NCBI GenBank assembly: GCA_002435755.1
Contig: DIYH01000015.1
Location: 1-64,000, forward strand
Reading direction: 5' to 3'
Source of the DNA: Flammeovirgaceae bacterium UBA6059
GTDB lineage: Bacteria; Bacteroidota; Bacteroidia; Cytophagales; Cyclobacteriaceae
Length of the DNA: 64,000 bases
Both the position numbers and the translations under genes were made by a program. The stretch's first letter is position 1. Each line of letters starts with the position of its first letter. Below are positions 9,500 to 19,240 of this stretch, piece by piece. The notes under the pieces were generated by a model, which did no database searches, had not been told where the DNA came from, and saw only the letters and a list, made by a program, of their open reading frames with translations.

Positions 9500-11935
9500 A
9501 TGAAAAAATTAGCAAATATTTTTCTAATCAGAACAGCCCTAGTGATCATGAGCCTGGTACTTATAGGCTTTGTGAATAGCTGCGATGACCTGGAGCTTCC
9601 GGGTGAAGGTTCGATACCTGACCTTATACCACCTGAAGCTGCTTTTGCGTACGCTTCAGATCCTGATAGTGCTTTACTTGTACAGTTTACCAATCTGTCT
9701 GTAGAGGCCATAGCTTTCCAATGGGATTTTGGCAATGGAAATACTTCAACTGAACAGGATCCAGTTTTCTCCTTTAGCGAGCTTGGAACTCATCCGGTTT
9801 CATTAACCGCTACCGATGGGTTAGGAGTATCCAATACAATTACACAAGATGTAGTTGTAGAAGAAGGTCCATTTCAACCAACTATTCTTGAACCCGGTTT
9901 TGAGGATGGAATGTTAGAAGGTGGTGCCGGGGACGGAAGAGACTCCTGGAGAACTAGCCTTGGAGGAGTTATTCAGATTACAGGCTCACCCGTTGTTTCT
10001 GGTTCGCAGGGTGCTAAGCTTACTGGCGATCCAAATGATCAGCGCGTTGGTTATCAGGAGATCCAAGTAGGTCCCGATACCCAGTATGATGTAAGTTTTA
10101 TTTATACTTTGGTTGCCGCTCCTGCAGGTTACTTAACGATGGATATCCTGGATGTTTCTGCCTGGGCAGCCGATCAGGGTATTGAACCTGATGGAGATTC
10201 CTTTGCCGATAATGGAGGCGACCATGACTCCACGAGAGATTATGTCATTGGATCAATTACTGTCAATGACCAGGACGATCCTCAAGAGTACCTTCCCGCA
10301 AGTTTCAGTTTCAACTCAGGTACCAGCTCAGTTGTAGCGATCTATTTTTACAATTTAGGATCAGTTGAAGGAAGACTTGACGATGTTGCCATTAATATTG
10401 GTTCTGGTGCGGCTATTCCTCCTGCCGTTTCATTTACCCCGGAACAAAGTGAAGAAAACTTCCTTGAGTATAGCTTTGTAAACAATACACAAAACGCGGA
10501 TACTTATGAATGGGACTTTGGCGATGGAAATACCTCCACTGAAGCAAATCCGACTCATGTGTATGAAACTCATGATGTGTATGAAGTCACCCTGACGGCT
10601 ACTGCAGCAAACGGGCTTAACTCGACTTTTACTACAAGTGTGGATATTCAGGCTCCTGTAACAGCAGATTTCACTTTTGCAGCGGACCCTAACGACTACC
10701 GCACCATTGTTTTTGCGGATTCGTCGCAGGGAGCTGTTTCATTACTCTGGGAGTTCGGTGATGGATTTCAGTTTGTTGGGGATGATCCATCTCATACCTA
10801 TATGGATGGTACGTATGAAGTTGTGTTAACGGCGACTAGCATAACAGGTAGTACTGATGTGAAGACCGCTATGGTAACCATATCTAGTGTTTTTGTTCCT
10901 GTTGTTTTGGAGGCTGGCTTTGAAGACAATTCATTACCTGATGGTAGTGGCGATGGTCGAGATTCATGGAGAACACCTGAGGGATCAGATCTTGGTGGAG
11001 TGATCCAGATTACCAGTAGCCCGGTTGCAAGTGGTGGCCAGGCGGCTAAATTCCCTACATCTAACGATCGTGCGGCCTATCAAGAGGTGACCGTACTTGC
11101 CAACACTTATTATGCTCTCAACTACAGCTACACAATGAAGACAGATCCTGCTGGTTCATTGACTGTTTCCATTCTTGATGGTCCGGTTACAAGTACCACG
11201 GAAGTTGCCGCGGCTACTATTGCAACTCAAACAGTCAACGATCAGGCTGATGCTGAAGCATATGTTCAGGAGTCATTGACCTTCTTCTCAGGAAATAGTA
11301 CCACTGTGGTTATCTACATTACCAACACTGATGTGGAAGCAAGAGTGGATGATGTATCAATTATGGAAACAGAAGCGCCTGCCCCAATAGTCACAAATGG
11401 TGATTTTGAGGATAGTCAGAATGATTGGAAGCATGAAACGTTTAGCGGGGGCAACACCAACCCATTCAACTCGAGTAGTGATGGTTCATGGTTTGACTAT
11501 AACGGTGTAAACCAAGGAGCAAAAACACGTGGAGCTAAATGGACCCAATCTACATCAGCTGCTGAGTTCAAAAGTGCGGATACCAGATATGCTTATCAAC
11601 CATTGACTCTGGATCCTAATACGACCTATGTATTCGAATTTGAATATGCAATCAAGTCTGATGACGCTACTGATCCTGTTGGAGGTAGAAGAGTGGTTGG
11701 AGAAATATTGCCAGGTCATTTTGCAGATGGCGCTGATGGTGCCGCAAGTTCTGAAGGAGGCAATGCTTTAGTTACACTTGTTGGAACGACAGCCGAAGGT
11801 AAGTTCTCGGATACGATTGGTAGCAAACTGGAAGGAGAGTTTACTACTGATGGATCAGGTCAGGTTTCTATCTGGCTCTGGGCAGTAACTCCGGTAGACG
11901 CTTACATTGATAACGTAAAAGTCTATCCTAAATAG
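9500..11935 (+). CDS. PKD and CBM-like surface glycan-binding lipoprotein (SusE/F position)
   Basis: This 811-residue protein has a lipoprotein signal ending FVNSC followed by DDLELPG. Three PKD domains are marked by WDFGNG (about residue 75), WDFGDG (about 340) and WEFGDG (about 415). Three jelly-roll, CBM-like modules alternate with them: about 128-306, 468-630 and 634-811. The first two are clear internal duplicates, sharing GDGRDSWRT, LGGVIQIT, SPV and YQE. The position after susD is where surface glycan-binding proteins sit, so alginate binding is likely, though no catalytic residues are visible. The third module is divergent and resembles CBM4/9-type folds. Co-transcription with susCD is likely; a strong hairpin follows the stop. 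Confidence 0.85.
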   Translation: MKKLANIFLIRTALVIMSLVLIGFVNSCDDLELPGEGSIPDLIPPEAAFAYASDPDSALLVQFTNLSVEAIAFQWDFGNGNTSTEQDPVFSFSELGTHPVSLTATDGLGVSNTITQDVVVEEGPFQPTILEPGFEDGMLEGGAGDGRDSWRTSLGGVIQITGSPVVSGSQGAKLTGDPNDQRVGYQEIQVGPDTQYDVSFIYTLVAAPAGYLTMDILDVSAWAADQGIEPDGDSFADNGGDHDSTRDYVIGSITVNDQDDPQEYLPASFSFNSGTSSVVAIYFYNLGSVEGRLDDVAINIGSGAAIPPAVSFTPEQSEENFLEYSFVNNTQNADTYEWDFGDGNTSTEANPTHVYETHDVYEVTLTATAANGLNSTFTTSVDIQAPVTADFTFAADPNDYRTIVFADSSQGAVSLLWEFGDGFQFVGDDPSHTYMDGTYEVVLTATSITGSTDVKTAMVTISSVFVPVVLEAGFEDNSLPDGSGDGRDSWRTPEGSDLGGVIQITSSPVASGGQAAKFPTSNDRAAYQEVTVLANTYYALNYSYTMKTDPAGSLTVSILDGPVTSTTEVAAATIATQTVNDQADAEAYVQESLTFFSGNSTTVVIYITNTDVEARVDDVSIMETEAPAPIVTNGDFEDSQNDWKHETFSGGNTNPFNSSSDGSWFDYNGVNQGAKTRGAKWTQSTSAAEFKSADTRYAYQPLTLDPNTTYVFEFEYAIKSDDATDPVGGRRVVGEILPGHFADGADGAASSEGGNALVTLVGTTAEGKFSDTIGSKLEGEFTTDGSGQVSIWLWAVTPVDAYIDNVKVYPK

Positions 11936-11948
11936 AAAGTTAAACAGT

Positions 11949-11985
11949 AGAAAGAGAGTATTACTTAGGTGGTAACTCTCTTTCT
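11949..11985 (+). terminator. Strong hairpin between the glycan-binding protein and PL7 genes
   Basis: AGAAAGAGAGT (11949-11959) and ACTCTCTTTCT (11975-11985) are exact reverse complements with a 15-base loop, starting 13 bases after the upstream stop. There is no T-run behind it, so it may attenuate or act as an mRNA 3' stability element that sets lower expression of the lyase genes relative to susCD. It contains the GTG at 11969, which argues that PL7 starts at the later ATG. Confidence 0.5.
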
Positions 11986-11995
11986 GCAATATCAG

Positions 11996-12988
11996 ATGAC
12001 TCAAGTGATCGAATATTTCACAAAGAAACTATACTACCAGGGTGCTCACCTGGGTAGTGTTTCCTTAAGCCTTCTTTTAGCGTTACTCATCATCTCTGGA
12101 TGTGGTGATAACTCAACAGATGCACCATTTGATCTGATTGAAGACATTGATGCTGTTGAAGACCCAGACCCTGAACCCGACCCTATCGATAAGGAATTAG
12201 TAGAGGGTGTAGACTACTTTTTACCTAATGTTGACCTCTCTAACTGGAAAGTGACTTTGCCCATCCCCAGAGCTGATGGTAAACCACTGGAAGTCGAACC
12301 ACCGGAAATAATGGATTATGCCACTAATGAGGTGCTACGTCCTTTTATGTATAATGATTCAACGGATGGCTCACTGGTATTTCATACCTATCCAGGTTCC
12401 ACAACTACTAACTCTTCCTATTCTCGTACAGAGTTGAGGGAACAGATGATCCCCGGGAGCAATAATACCAATTGGACTTTCGGAGATGGTGGGACGATGA
12501 GAGGAACTCTTTCTGTACCTGAAATTTCGACTGAGTCTGATGGTGATCCACACAGAACGATGATCATGCAGATCCATGGACGTCTTACCAATGAACAGCG
12601 AGACTTGATTGGTGAAGATGATAATAACGCTCCACCGATGCTGAAGATCTACTGGCAAAACAATAAAGTAAGGGTGGTCACCAAAAAACTCAAAGACCTT
12701 GATGTCAGCCTGGAGGAATCATTGAAGACTTCCGCATGGACTGATGATGAAAGCAAATATTTTTCAAGAGAAGTTGGAACGGAAAAGTTCACGCTTGAGG
12801 TAGTCACCTCTGAGGGTAAGATAGAGGTGACTATGGATGATGATGAGACCTTCATTTTTGATGGAGTCCATATGGAGAGATGGGGTGTTTTCGAAAATTA
12901 TTTTAAAGCTGGAAATTATCTAGGGACCACAGATGATGGAGCATTTGCGACGGTCAAGTACTATGATCTGGCAGTTTCTCATCCGTAG
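11996..12988 (+). CDS. PL7 alginate lyase, lipoprotein
   Basis: This 330-residue protein has a signal ending IISGC, predicting a lipoprotein, then an acidic linker rich in D, E and P. The PL7 catalytic domain fills about residues 78-330. All three PL7 motifs are present: R144-T-E-L-R148, Q192-I-H194, and Y302-F-K-A-G-N-Y308. These supply the substrate-neutralising Arg and Gln and the catalytic His and Tyr for beta-elimination. In this family QIH (rather than QVH) has been linked to preference for guluronate-containing alginate. The jelly-roll enzyme probably acts endolytically at the cell surface. The ATG at 11996 gives the best signal peptide; the GTG at 11969 lies in a hairpin. Confidence 0.93.
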   Translation: MTQVIEYFTKKLYYQGAHLGSVSLSLLLALLIISGCGDNSTDAPFDLIEDIDAVEDPDPEPDPIDKELVEGVDYFLPNVDLSNWKVTLPIPRADGKPLEVEPPEIMDYATNEVLRPFMYNDSTDGSLVFHTYPGSTTTNSSYSRTELREQMIPGSNNTNWTFGDGGTMRGTLSVPEISTESDGDPHRTMIMQIHGRLTNEQRDLIGEDDNNAPPMLKIYWQNNKVRVVTKKLKDLDVSLEESLKTSAWTDDESKYFSREVGTEKFTLEVVTSEGKIEVTMDDDETFIFDGVHMERWGVFENYFKAGNYLGTTDDGAFATVKYYDLAVSHP

Positions 12989-13006
12989 ACTTGTTGGTTT
13001 TAGGTA

Positions 13007-13018
13007 TTGACCGGTCAA
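13007..13018 (+). promoter_or_regulatory. 12-bp perfect palindrome upstream of the first PL6 gene
   Basis: TTGACCGGTCAA is an exact palindrome placed 14 bases before the PL6 start codon, in the 43-base gap after the PL7 stop. It could be a regulator half-site pair or chance; I see no second copy in the locus. Confidence 0.25.
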
Positions 13019-13031
13019 ACAATATGTAATA

Positions 13032-15284
13032 ATGAAAGTGATTATACACTTCTTCATGTTTTTCAGCCTCTTGTTTTGGTTTGCCTCTTGTTCGCAGGAG
13101 ACAACCAACAAGACGGTTGATTCTGTCCTTGTCAACTCCATCGATGAGTTCAATCAAGCAGTTGCGAATGCCCAACCGGGAGATATCATTGCACTTGCTA
13201 ATGGTACATGGACGGACGTAGAGCTGAGGTTTACTGCAAAAGGGGAGGTTGATGCGCCCATCAAGCTAATAGCTGAAACACCTGGAAAGGTCATTATTTC
13301 AGGACAATCTAATCTGGCATTTTCCGGGCAGTATCTGGAGATATCAGGACTGGTTTTCAAGGATGGGTATACACCTACCAGCGAAGTGATTTCCTTCAGA
13401 ACAAGCAAAAATGCACTGGCCAATAATTCGAGAGTTACGAATTGTGTCATAGACGACTTTACCAATCCTGAGCGATTTGATGGGGATACCTGGGTGGCTA
13501 TCTATGGCAAAAACAACGTTTTTGACTTCAATACCCTCATTGGTAAGGGTAATCGCGGTGTTACATTGGCGGTAAAGATGAATACAAAGGGCAGTCGCGA
13601 AAACAACCATATCATTGAAAATAACTATTTCGGTCCACGTGATATTTTGGGTTCCAATGGGGGAGAAACTTTAAGAATTGGTACCAGTCACTATTCGAGA
13701 ATGTACTCGAATACCATTGTAAGGAAGAACTATTTTGATCGCGTAAATGGTGAGCATGAGATCATCTCCAACAAAGCTTGTGGAGATGAATTTAGAGACA
13801 ATGTATTCTTTGAATGCCAGGGAACATTAACCATGCGCCATGGGCACCACACGCTTGTCGAGAACAATTATTTTCTTGGTAACAGAAAACCTAGTACCGG
13901 AGGTGTTCGAATCATCAATGAATATCAAACCGTGCGAAAAAACTATATGGCCGGGCTGACCGGGCACAGGTTCAGAGGAGCGCTCGTCATTATGAATGGT
14001 GTACCTGACTCACCTGTCAATCGGTATAATCAGGTCATTGACTCTTATATGGATAACAATATTGTTATTAATAGTGATTACATCCAGTTGTGTGCTGGAA
14101 GTGATGAGGAGCGGTCTGCTGTTCCGATAGGGTCGACATTTAAGAATAATTTGATCCTCGGCAACACCAATGCTGAACCATTTACGATCTATGATGACGT
14201 TTCAGGGATCGAGTTTTCCGGAAATGTAATGAATGAAGCAGCCAAAGCACCCTTCAATGATGGGTTTGAAAAAGTGCCGCTGGCTCTTAGCAGAAATGAA
14301 AATGGTTTGCTTGTTCCAAATCAGGAACTTATTGATCGTATCGAATTTGGAGAAGTAAAATTGCCCATAACCAAAGATGAAGTAGGTGCGAGCTACTACC
14401 CCAAAGGTGGAGCGGAGAGGACTTTTAATTCTGGTAAGACCATAAAAGTAGCGCCTGGGGAAAACACCATATTGGACGCTCTGTCCCAAAGCTCATCCGG
14501 AGATATTCTGGAGTTGGAAAACGGTGGTGAATATTTGATGACGAAGTATGCGTTTTTATATCATCCCATTTCTATTGTTACTCCAGAGGGCGAAAAAGCA
14601 AAGGTCCTTTCAGAAAAGCAGAGCTTCTTTAAAATTGAAAATGGGGGTGCTTTTCTGGCAGAAAATGTCCTGTTTCATGGAGCGGAATCACCTGATCAGG
14701 CAGGTAATAATGTGATCAGTACAAGCAAATACTCGATGAATAAGAATTATGCAGTGCATGTAGAAAATTGTAAGGTGGAAGACATGGACAAAAACCATTC
14801 CTTCGATTTCCTAAAGTCATACAAGCACACCTTCGCCGATTCTATCAATATCATCAATACTCAAATGACCAATGTGACGGGAGCTGTGATGACCCTGGAT
14901 ATGGAAGACGAAGATCTGGGTATTTACAATGTTGAAAATGTCAAGATCATCAACTCCACATTCACGGATGTGAAACATGAAATAGCTAATGTTTACCGTG
15001 GCGGAACAGACGAAAGCACCTTTGGACCTATCATGACGATCAAGGATGTGGAGATCATCAATTCTGGTAAGGGTGCAAGAAACAAGACAGATGCTGTACT
15101 CAGATTTCATGGTGTCCAGAAACTGAATGTAGACAATGTGAACATCAGTGATAGCAAAGGAATGGATCTCTTTATGACAAACGGTGAACCTATCATACAA
15201 CTCTCCAACATTACATTCACCAATTCGGATGGTCTTAGAACTAATGACGAACCATATTCATCAACCAATATTGTGAATAAATGA
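13032..15284 (+). CDS. PL6 alginate lyase, two-domain lipoprotein
   Basis: This 750-residue protein has a lipoprotein signal (FWFASC then SQE). The chondroitinase-B-like parallel beta-helix fills about residues 30-450. The family's catalytic pair is visible: K248 in ISNKACGDE and R269 in LTMRHGHH, with the surrounding EHEIISNK and NGGETLRIGTS blocks typical of PL6. A second beta-helix-like domain (about 470-750) resembles the C-terminal domain of two-domain alginate PL6 enzymes. It should cut alginate, often at MG blocks, or release unsaturated uronate from chain ends. The last four bases overlap the PL17 start (ATGA), so the two lyases are translationally coupled. Confidence 0.92.
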   Translation: MKVIIHFFMFFSLLFWFASCSQETTNKTVDSVLVNSIDEFNQAVANAQPGDIIALANGTWTDVELRFTAKGEVDAPIKLIAETPGKVIISGQSNLAFSGQYLEISGLVFKDGYTPTSEVISFRTSKNALANNSRVTNCVIDDFTNPERFDGDTWVAIYGKNNVFDFNTLIGKGNRGVTLAVKMNTKGSRENNHIIENNYFGPRDILGSNGGETLRIGTSHYSRMYSNTIVRKNYFDRVNGEHEIISNKACGDEFRDNVFFECQGTLTMRHGHHTLVENNYFLGNRKPSTGGVRIINEYQTVRKNYMAGLTGHRFRGALVIMNGVPDSPVNRYNQVIDSYMDNNIVINSDYIQLCAGSDEERSAVPIGSTFKNNLILGNTNAEPFTIYDDVSGIEFSGNVMNEAAKAPFNDGFEKVPLALSRNENGLLVPNQELIDRIEFGEVKLPITKDEVGASYYPKGGAERTFNSGKTIKVAPGENTILDALSQSSSGDILELENGGEYLMTKYAFLYHPISIVTPEGEKAKVLSEKQSFFKIENGGAFLAENVLFHGAESPDQAGNNVISTSKYSMNKNYAVHVENCKVEDMDKNHSFDFLKSYKHTFADSINIINTQMTNVTGAVMTLDMEDEDLGIYNVENVKIINSTFTDVKHEIANVYRGGTDESTFGPIMTIKDVEIINSGKGARNKTDAVLRFHGVQKLNVDNVNISDSKGMDLFMTNGEPIIQLSNITFTNSDGLRTNDEPYSSTNIVNK

Positions 15285-17506
15285 GGGTGCTTAAAGTCAT
15301 ATTGATTCTGCTTGTTTCTTTTGGGCTTCAGGCCCAAGAGCACCCTAACCTTGTTCTTACAGTTGAGGGAGTAGAGTCTATGAGATCAAGCCTCGGTTCA
15401 GCCCCATTTTTTGATCAAACCGTTGCAGATGTTAGGCAACAGGTAGACGCTGAGGTCAAGTCAGGGATCGATGTGCCAATCCCCAAGGACCTTGCTGGCG
15501 GATACACCCATGAACGACACAAGGCCAATTTTTTTACAATGCAGAAGGCAGGTGTTCTCTTCCAGATCACCGGAGAAGAGAAGTATGCGAGGTATATAAG
15601 GGACATGCTACTACAATATGCTGAGATGTATCCAACACTTGATAAACATCCAGCTACTAGGTCCTATGCTCGTGGCAAGTTTTTTTGGCAGTGTCTGAAT
15701 GATGCCAATTGGTTGGTCTACACTAGTCAGGCTTACGACTGTATCTATGATTGGCTGGATAAGAAAATAGTAAAAAAGCTCAATGAAGAACTCTTCCGAC
15801 CGTATGCGGAGTACATCTCTATAGAGAACCCACAGTTCTTCAATCGAATCCATAATCATAGTACCTGGGGCAATGCTGGTGTAGGCATGATTGGACTGGT
15901 AATGGAAGATGAGGAGCTTTTGCAATGGGCGCTTTATGGTTTGGATATGCAGGTTCCCGGAGATTACGTAAAAGACAATGACGGTGGAGCAATACAGTTA
16001 GAAGGACAAAAGGAGGCCGGTTTTCTAGCGCAGATCAATCATGCGTTTTCACCGGATGGTTACTATACCGAAGGGCCCTACTATCAGCGATATGCCTTGT
16101 ATCCTTTTTTGATTTTTGCACAGGGCCTGACAAACAAGAAACCCGAATTGAGGATACTTAACTATCGTAATGACTTGCTCATAAAGGCGGTCTATGCTCT
16201 GATCAACCAGACAAATACTGCCGGAGAATTTTTCCCAATCAATGATGCTCAAAAGGGAATGTCATTGGCTTCACGCGAACTGGTCAATGCTGTAAGCATG
16301 GCATATCACTATGGGGGAAATGATCCTCAATTGCTCTCCCTTATTGAAAAACAAGGACGTGTACCCTTGAATGATTCCGGTCTTTCAGCGGCCATTGGCA
16401 TAACTGAAGGCAAAAGCCAACCTTATGAGTTCAATAGCCTAGAGCTTACTGATGGAGCGAATGGTGACGAAGGGGCCATCGGAGTTTTACGATCTAATGA
16501 CCTAACGCTAATGATGAAATATGCTAAGCATGGCATGGGGCATGGACATTTCGATCGATTGGGATTTTTGCTTTATGATGGAGCAGAGGAGGTCATCCAG
16601 GACTATGGGTCAGCTCGCTGGGTAAACATTGAGCATAAGGATGGTGGTGGATACCTTAAGGAAAACACTTCTTGGGCAAAGCAAACCATTGCTCACAATA
16701 CATTGGTCGTTGATAAGGATTCCCACTTTGACGGTAAGGTAGATGACGCTGAAAAATCTTCTGGCGATCCCTACTTCTTTTCAACATCTGATAAAGTTGG
16801 AATAGTAAGTGCCAGAGAGTTGAATGCTTACAAGAACGTAGAGATGCACCGCACTATGGCTGTGTTAGAGATTGATGAATTAGAGAAGCCCTTGGTCCTT
16901 GATCTTTTTTCAGTACAGGCACCTCCCGGGACCCGGTATGACTTACCACTTTACTACATGGGTGAGCTGATGTCGACGAATCAAAAGGTCAAGACCAACA
17001 GTGACCTATTGCCCATGGGAAGAGAGTCAGGTTACCAACATCTATGGTTGGAGGGGCAAGCCGATGCGGCCGGCGATCTGTTCAGGATGACTTGGTTTGA
17101 TAACATGAATTTTTATACAGTGACTAGTGTAGTCTCGCCTGATGACAAGCTACTATTCACCCGGATAGGTGCTAATGACCCTAGCTTTAACTTGAGACGT
17201 GATCCGGGTCTCATTCATAGGCGCACTTCTGGAAGCACACTGTTTGCAAGTCTTTACGAGATGCACGGCAGATACAGCTATGCCGATGAAATTCCAATTA
17301 ACTCGTTTTCGTCTATCAATAATGTGGAGGTAGTCGATGCATCAGAAAAATATATGGCTTTACAGTTTGAGTTAAAGTCAGGAGAACAGTATCAATTCGT
17401 TTTTTCTTTGAAGGATGACAGATCATCAAGCCAGCATGCTATTGGATCTGGTGACGCGCGATTGACTTGGACAGGAGTTTATGATTTTAGAAAATTAGAT
17501 AAATAA
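15281..17506 (+). CDS. PL17 oligoalginate lyase (exolytic), periplasmic
   Basis: This 741-residue protein has a cleavable signal peptide ending LQAQ with no lipobox cysteine, so it is likely periplasmic. The N-terminal alpha/alpha toroid holds the PL17 block YARGKFFWQCLNDANWLVY and the catalytic-site N192-H193 in RIHNHSTWGN, with tyrosines 261/262 in DGYYTEGPYY. The C-terminal heparinase II/III beta-sandwich has a His cluster (H417, H421, H423) in KHGMGHGHFDRLG. These match the Asn, His, Tyr and His set of characterised PL17 enzymes such as Alg17C. The reaction releases unsaturated monouronate from oligoalginate, which becomes DEH. Overlaps PL6 by 4 bases; the KdgF gene follows 3 bases later. 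Confidence 0.93.
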   Translation: MRVLKVILILLVSFGLQAQEHPNLVLTVEGVESMRSSLGSAPFFDQTVADVRQQVDAEVKSGIDVPIPKDLAGGYTHERHKANFFTMQKAGVLFQITGEEKYARYIRDMLLQYAEMYPTLDKHPATRSYARGKFFWQCLNDANWLVYTSQAYDCIYDWLDKKIVKKLNEELFRPYAEYISIENPQFFNRIHNHSTWGNAGVGMIGLVMEDEELLQWALYGLDMQVPGDYVKDNDGGAIQLEGQKEAGFLAQINHAFSPDGYYTEGPYYQRYALYPFLIFAQGLTNKKPELRILNYRNDLLIKAVYALINQTNTAGEFFPINDAQKGMSLASRELVNAVSMAYHYGGNDPQLLSLIEKQGRVPLNDSGLSAAIGITEGKSQPYEFNSLELTDGANGDEGAIGVLRSNDLTLMMKYAKHGMGHGHFDRLGFLLYDGAEEVIQDYGSARWVNIEHKDGGGYLKENTSWAKQTIAHNTLVVDKDSHFDGKVDDAEKSSGDPYFFSTSDKVGIVSARELNAYKNVEMHRTMAVLEIDELEKPLVLDLFSVQAPPGTRYDLPLYYMGELMSTNQKVKTNSDLLPMGRESGYQHLWLEGQADAAGDLFRMTWFDNMNFYTVTSVVSPDDKLLFTRIGANDPSFNLRRDPGLIHRRTSGSTLFASLYEMHGRYSYADEIPINSFSSINNVEVVDASEKYMALQFELKSGEQYQFVFSLKDDRSSSQHAIGSGDARLTWTGVYDFRKLDK

Positions 17507-17509
17507 GAA

Positions 17510-17884
17510 ATGGATAGAAGCAGCGAAAAATACATTTTGACAGAGGGTATGGAATGGGAAGAGCTTGGTGGTGGCGTATCTCGCAAAATGCTTGGCTATG
17601 ATAACCAAATAATGATGGTGCTTGTCAAGTTTGAAAAAGGAGCGGTCGGTTCACCACACAGTCATTTTCATACTCAGGCTACCTATTGTGCATCGGGCAA
17701 GTTCGAATTCGAAATTGATGGAGTGAAGCAAGTAGTCAACGGTGGAGATGGGGTTTATATCGAACCTAACTTGTTGCATAGCGCTGTTTGCTTAGAAGCG
17801 GGAATGCTTATCGACACTTTTAGCCCCGTACGAGAGGATTTTCTCAGTGGAGGAGCAGTGTCCTATTTTGGAAATAAAGATTAA
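17510..17884 (+). CDS. kdgF: KdgF-like cupin, unsaturated uronate linearisation
   Basis: This 124-residue single-domain cupin carries the metal-binding pattern H50-S-H52-x3-Q56 and H90 (in PNLLHS), with EKGAVGSPHSHFH typical of KdgF. KdgF proteins speed the ring opening of 4,5-unsaturated uronates, giving the linear keto acid (DEH). The gene sits 3 bases after PL17 and 18 bases before the MFS carrier, exactly where alginate and pectin loci place it. No signal peptide is seen, so it should act in the cytoplasm, implying that the cyclic monomer can be imported. Confidence 0.88.
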   Translation: MDRSSEKYILTEGMEWEELGGGVSRKMLGYDNQIMMVLVKFEKGAVGSPHSHFHTQATYCASGKFEFEIDGVKQVVNGGDGVYIEPNLLHSAVCLEAGMLIDTFSPVREDFLSGGAVSYFGNKD

Positions 17885-17902
17885 CCATTAAATCCCAGCC
17901 TA

Positions 17903-19195
17903 ATGAAGATAAAAGGACTCAGATGGTGGGTGATTGGCTTGATTGCGTTAGCCACTATCATCAATTACATCGATAGACAATCTATCAATGTTTTGTGGCC
18001 GGAGATTTCCGAGCAGCTTTATCCTGATAAGACTTTAGATGAACGCAAAGAGATCTACTCGCTGATCTCAGTGATTTTCGTTTTCTCATATGCGTTTGGT
18101 CAGGCTATTTTCGGTAGAATTTTCGATTGGATTGGTACACGTCTGGGTTTTGCACTATCGATTTCAGTATGGTCAGTGGCCACTGCGTTGCATGCCCTTG
18201 CGAGATCGTTCGCCTCTTTCGCCATTTTCAGATCGATTTTAGGAATAGCCGAAGCTGGTAACTGGCCCGGAGCGGCTAAAGGAAATGCCGAATGGTTTCC
18301 CACAAAGGAACGTGCCTTTGCTCAAGGGCTGTTCAATTCAGGTGCTGCCATAGGTGGAATCGTCTCTATTCCGATGATCGCTTTTTTATCGATTTATTTC
18401 AATTGGCAAATGATCTTCGTCCTTGTAGGTGTCACTGGTTTGCTATGGCTTCTGCCTTGGATGTATCTTGTGAAATCACCTCCCAAGAATCATCCCTGGA
18501 TCACAGAAGAGGAGCGAAAGTACATCTTAGAAGGCCAAAAAAATGAACAGCCCGATTCAGAGGAAAGTGACGATAATGCACCACCAGAAAACGTATTGAA
18601 ACACAAACAGAGCTGGGGGGTAATTATCTCTTCTGCTGCTATTGATCCTATTTGGTGGCTTTTTGTCTTCTGGATCCCGATCTATTTATCTGAGGTCTAT
18701 AACATGGATGTCAAAGGAATAGGCATTTATGGCTGGGTGCCATATGTCGGAGCGATGCTGGGAGCATGGTTTGGAGGTTTGTTTGCCCAAAACCGAATGA
18801 AGGCAGGCTGGAACGTCAATAAAACCAGAAAAGCTGTTATTACATTGGGTTGCCTGATCATGCTGCCAGCGTTGATAGCTATGGCAAATCCGGGTGAGCC
18901 GATCATTGCAGTGCTTATCATGGCAGTGATCCTCTTTGGTTTCCAAACAGCCATTGGTAATGTACAGACCTTACCGAGCGATTTTTTCAGTGGTAAGTCT
19001 GTCGGAACATTATCAGGATTTGCAGGGATGGCAGCCAAGCTGACGGCAGCTGGATTGACTTACCTGGTCCCATGGCTGACCATGGGAGGAAACTATACTC
19101 CTGCGTTTGTAATTGGAGCTGCGTTGGCATTGATAGCGCTTGCAAGCGTTTGGATCCTCTGTGGAAAAATTGAAGCGTTAAAATCGAATACCTAG
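17903..19195 (+). CDS. MFS transporter, hexuronate (ExuT-like) family
   Basis: This 430-residue membrane protein has about 12 hydrophobic segments and the anion:cation symporter-type opening INYIDRQSINVLWPEIS in the first segment. It also shows GEAGNWPGAAKGNAEWF-like sequence (GIAEAGNWPGAAKGNAEW) and NSGAAIGGI, both typical of ExuT-like uronate carriers. A charged loop separates the two halves (about residues 205-235). It probably takes the unsaturated uronate or DEH from periplasm to cytoplasm. It is tightly placed between kdgF and the DEH reductase. Confidence 0.9.
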   Translation: MKIKGLRWWVIGLIALATIINYIDRQSINVLWPEISEQLYPDKTLDERKEIYSLISVIFVFSYAFGQAIFGRIFDWIGTRLGFALSISVWSVATALHALARSFASFAIFRSILGIAEAGNWPGAAKGNAEWFPTKERAFAQGLFNSGAAIGGIVSIPMIAFLSIYFNWQMIFVLVGVTGLLWLLPWMYLVKSPPKNHPWITEEERKYILEGQKNEQPDSEESDDNAPPENVLKHKQSWGVIISSAAIDPIWWLFVFWIPIYLSEVYNMDVKGIGIYGWVPYVGAMLGAWFGGLFAQNRMKAGWNVNKTRKAVITLGCLIMLPALIAMANPGEPIIAVLIMAVILFGFQTAIGNVQTLPSDFFSGKSVGTLSGFAGMAAKLTAAGLTYLVPWLTMGGNYTPAFVIGAALALIALASVWILCGKIEALKSNT

Positions 19196-19240
19196 ATCAA
19201 CTATAAACATTTTTTGAATCAAGTCTAACAACAAATAAAA

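Noticed and set aside
11969..11995. Earlier GTG start for the PL7 lyase
   Set aside because: It lies inside a strong hairpin and would place residues before the lipoprotein signal.
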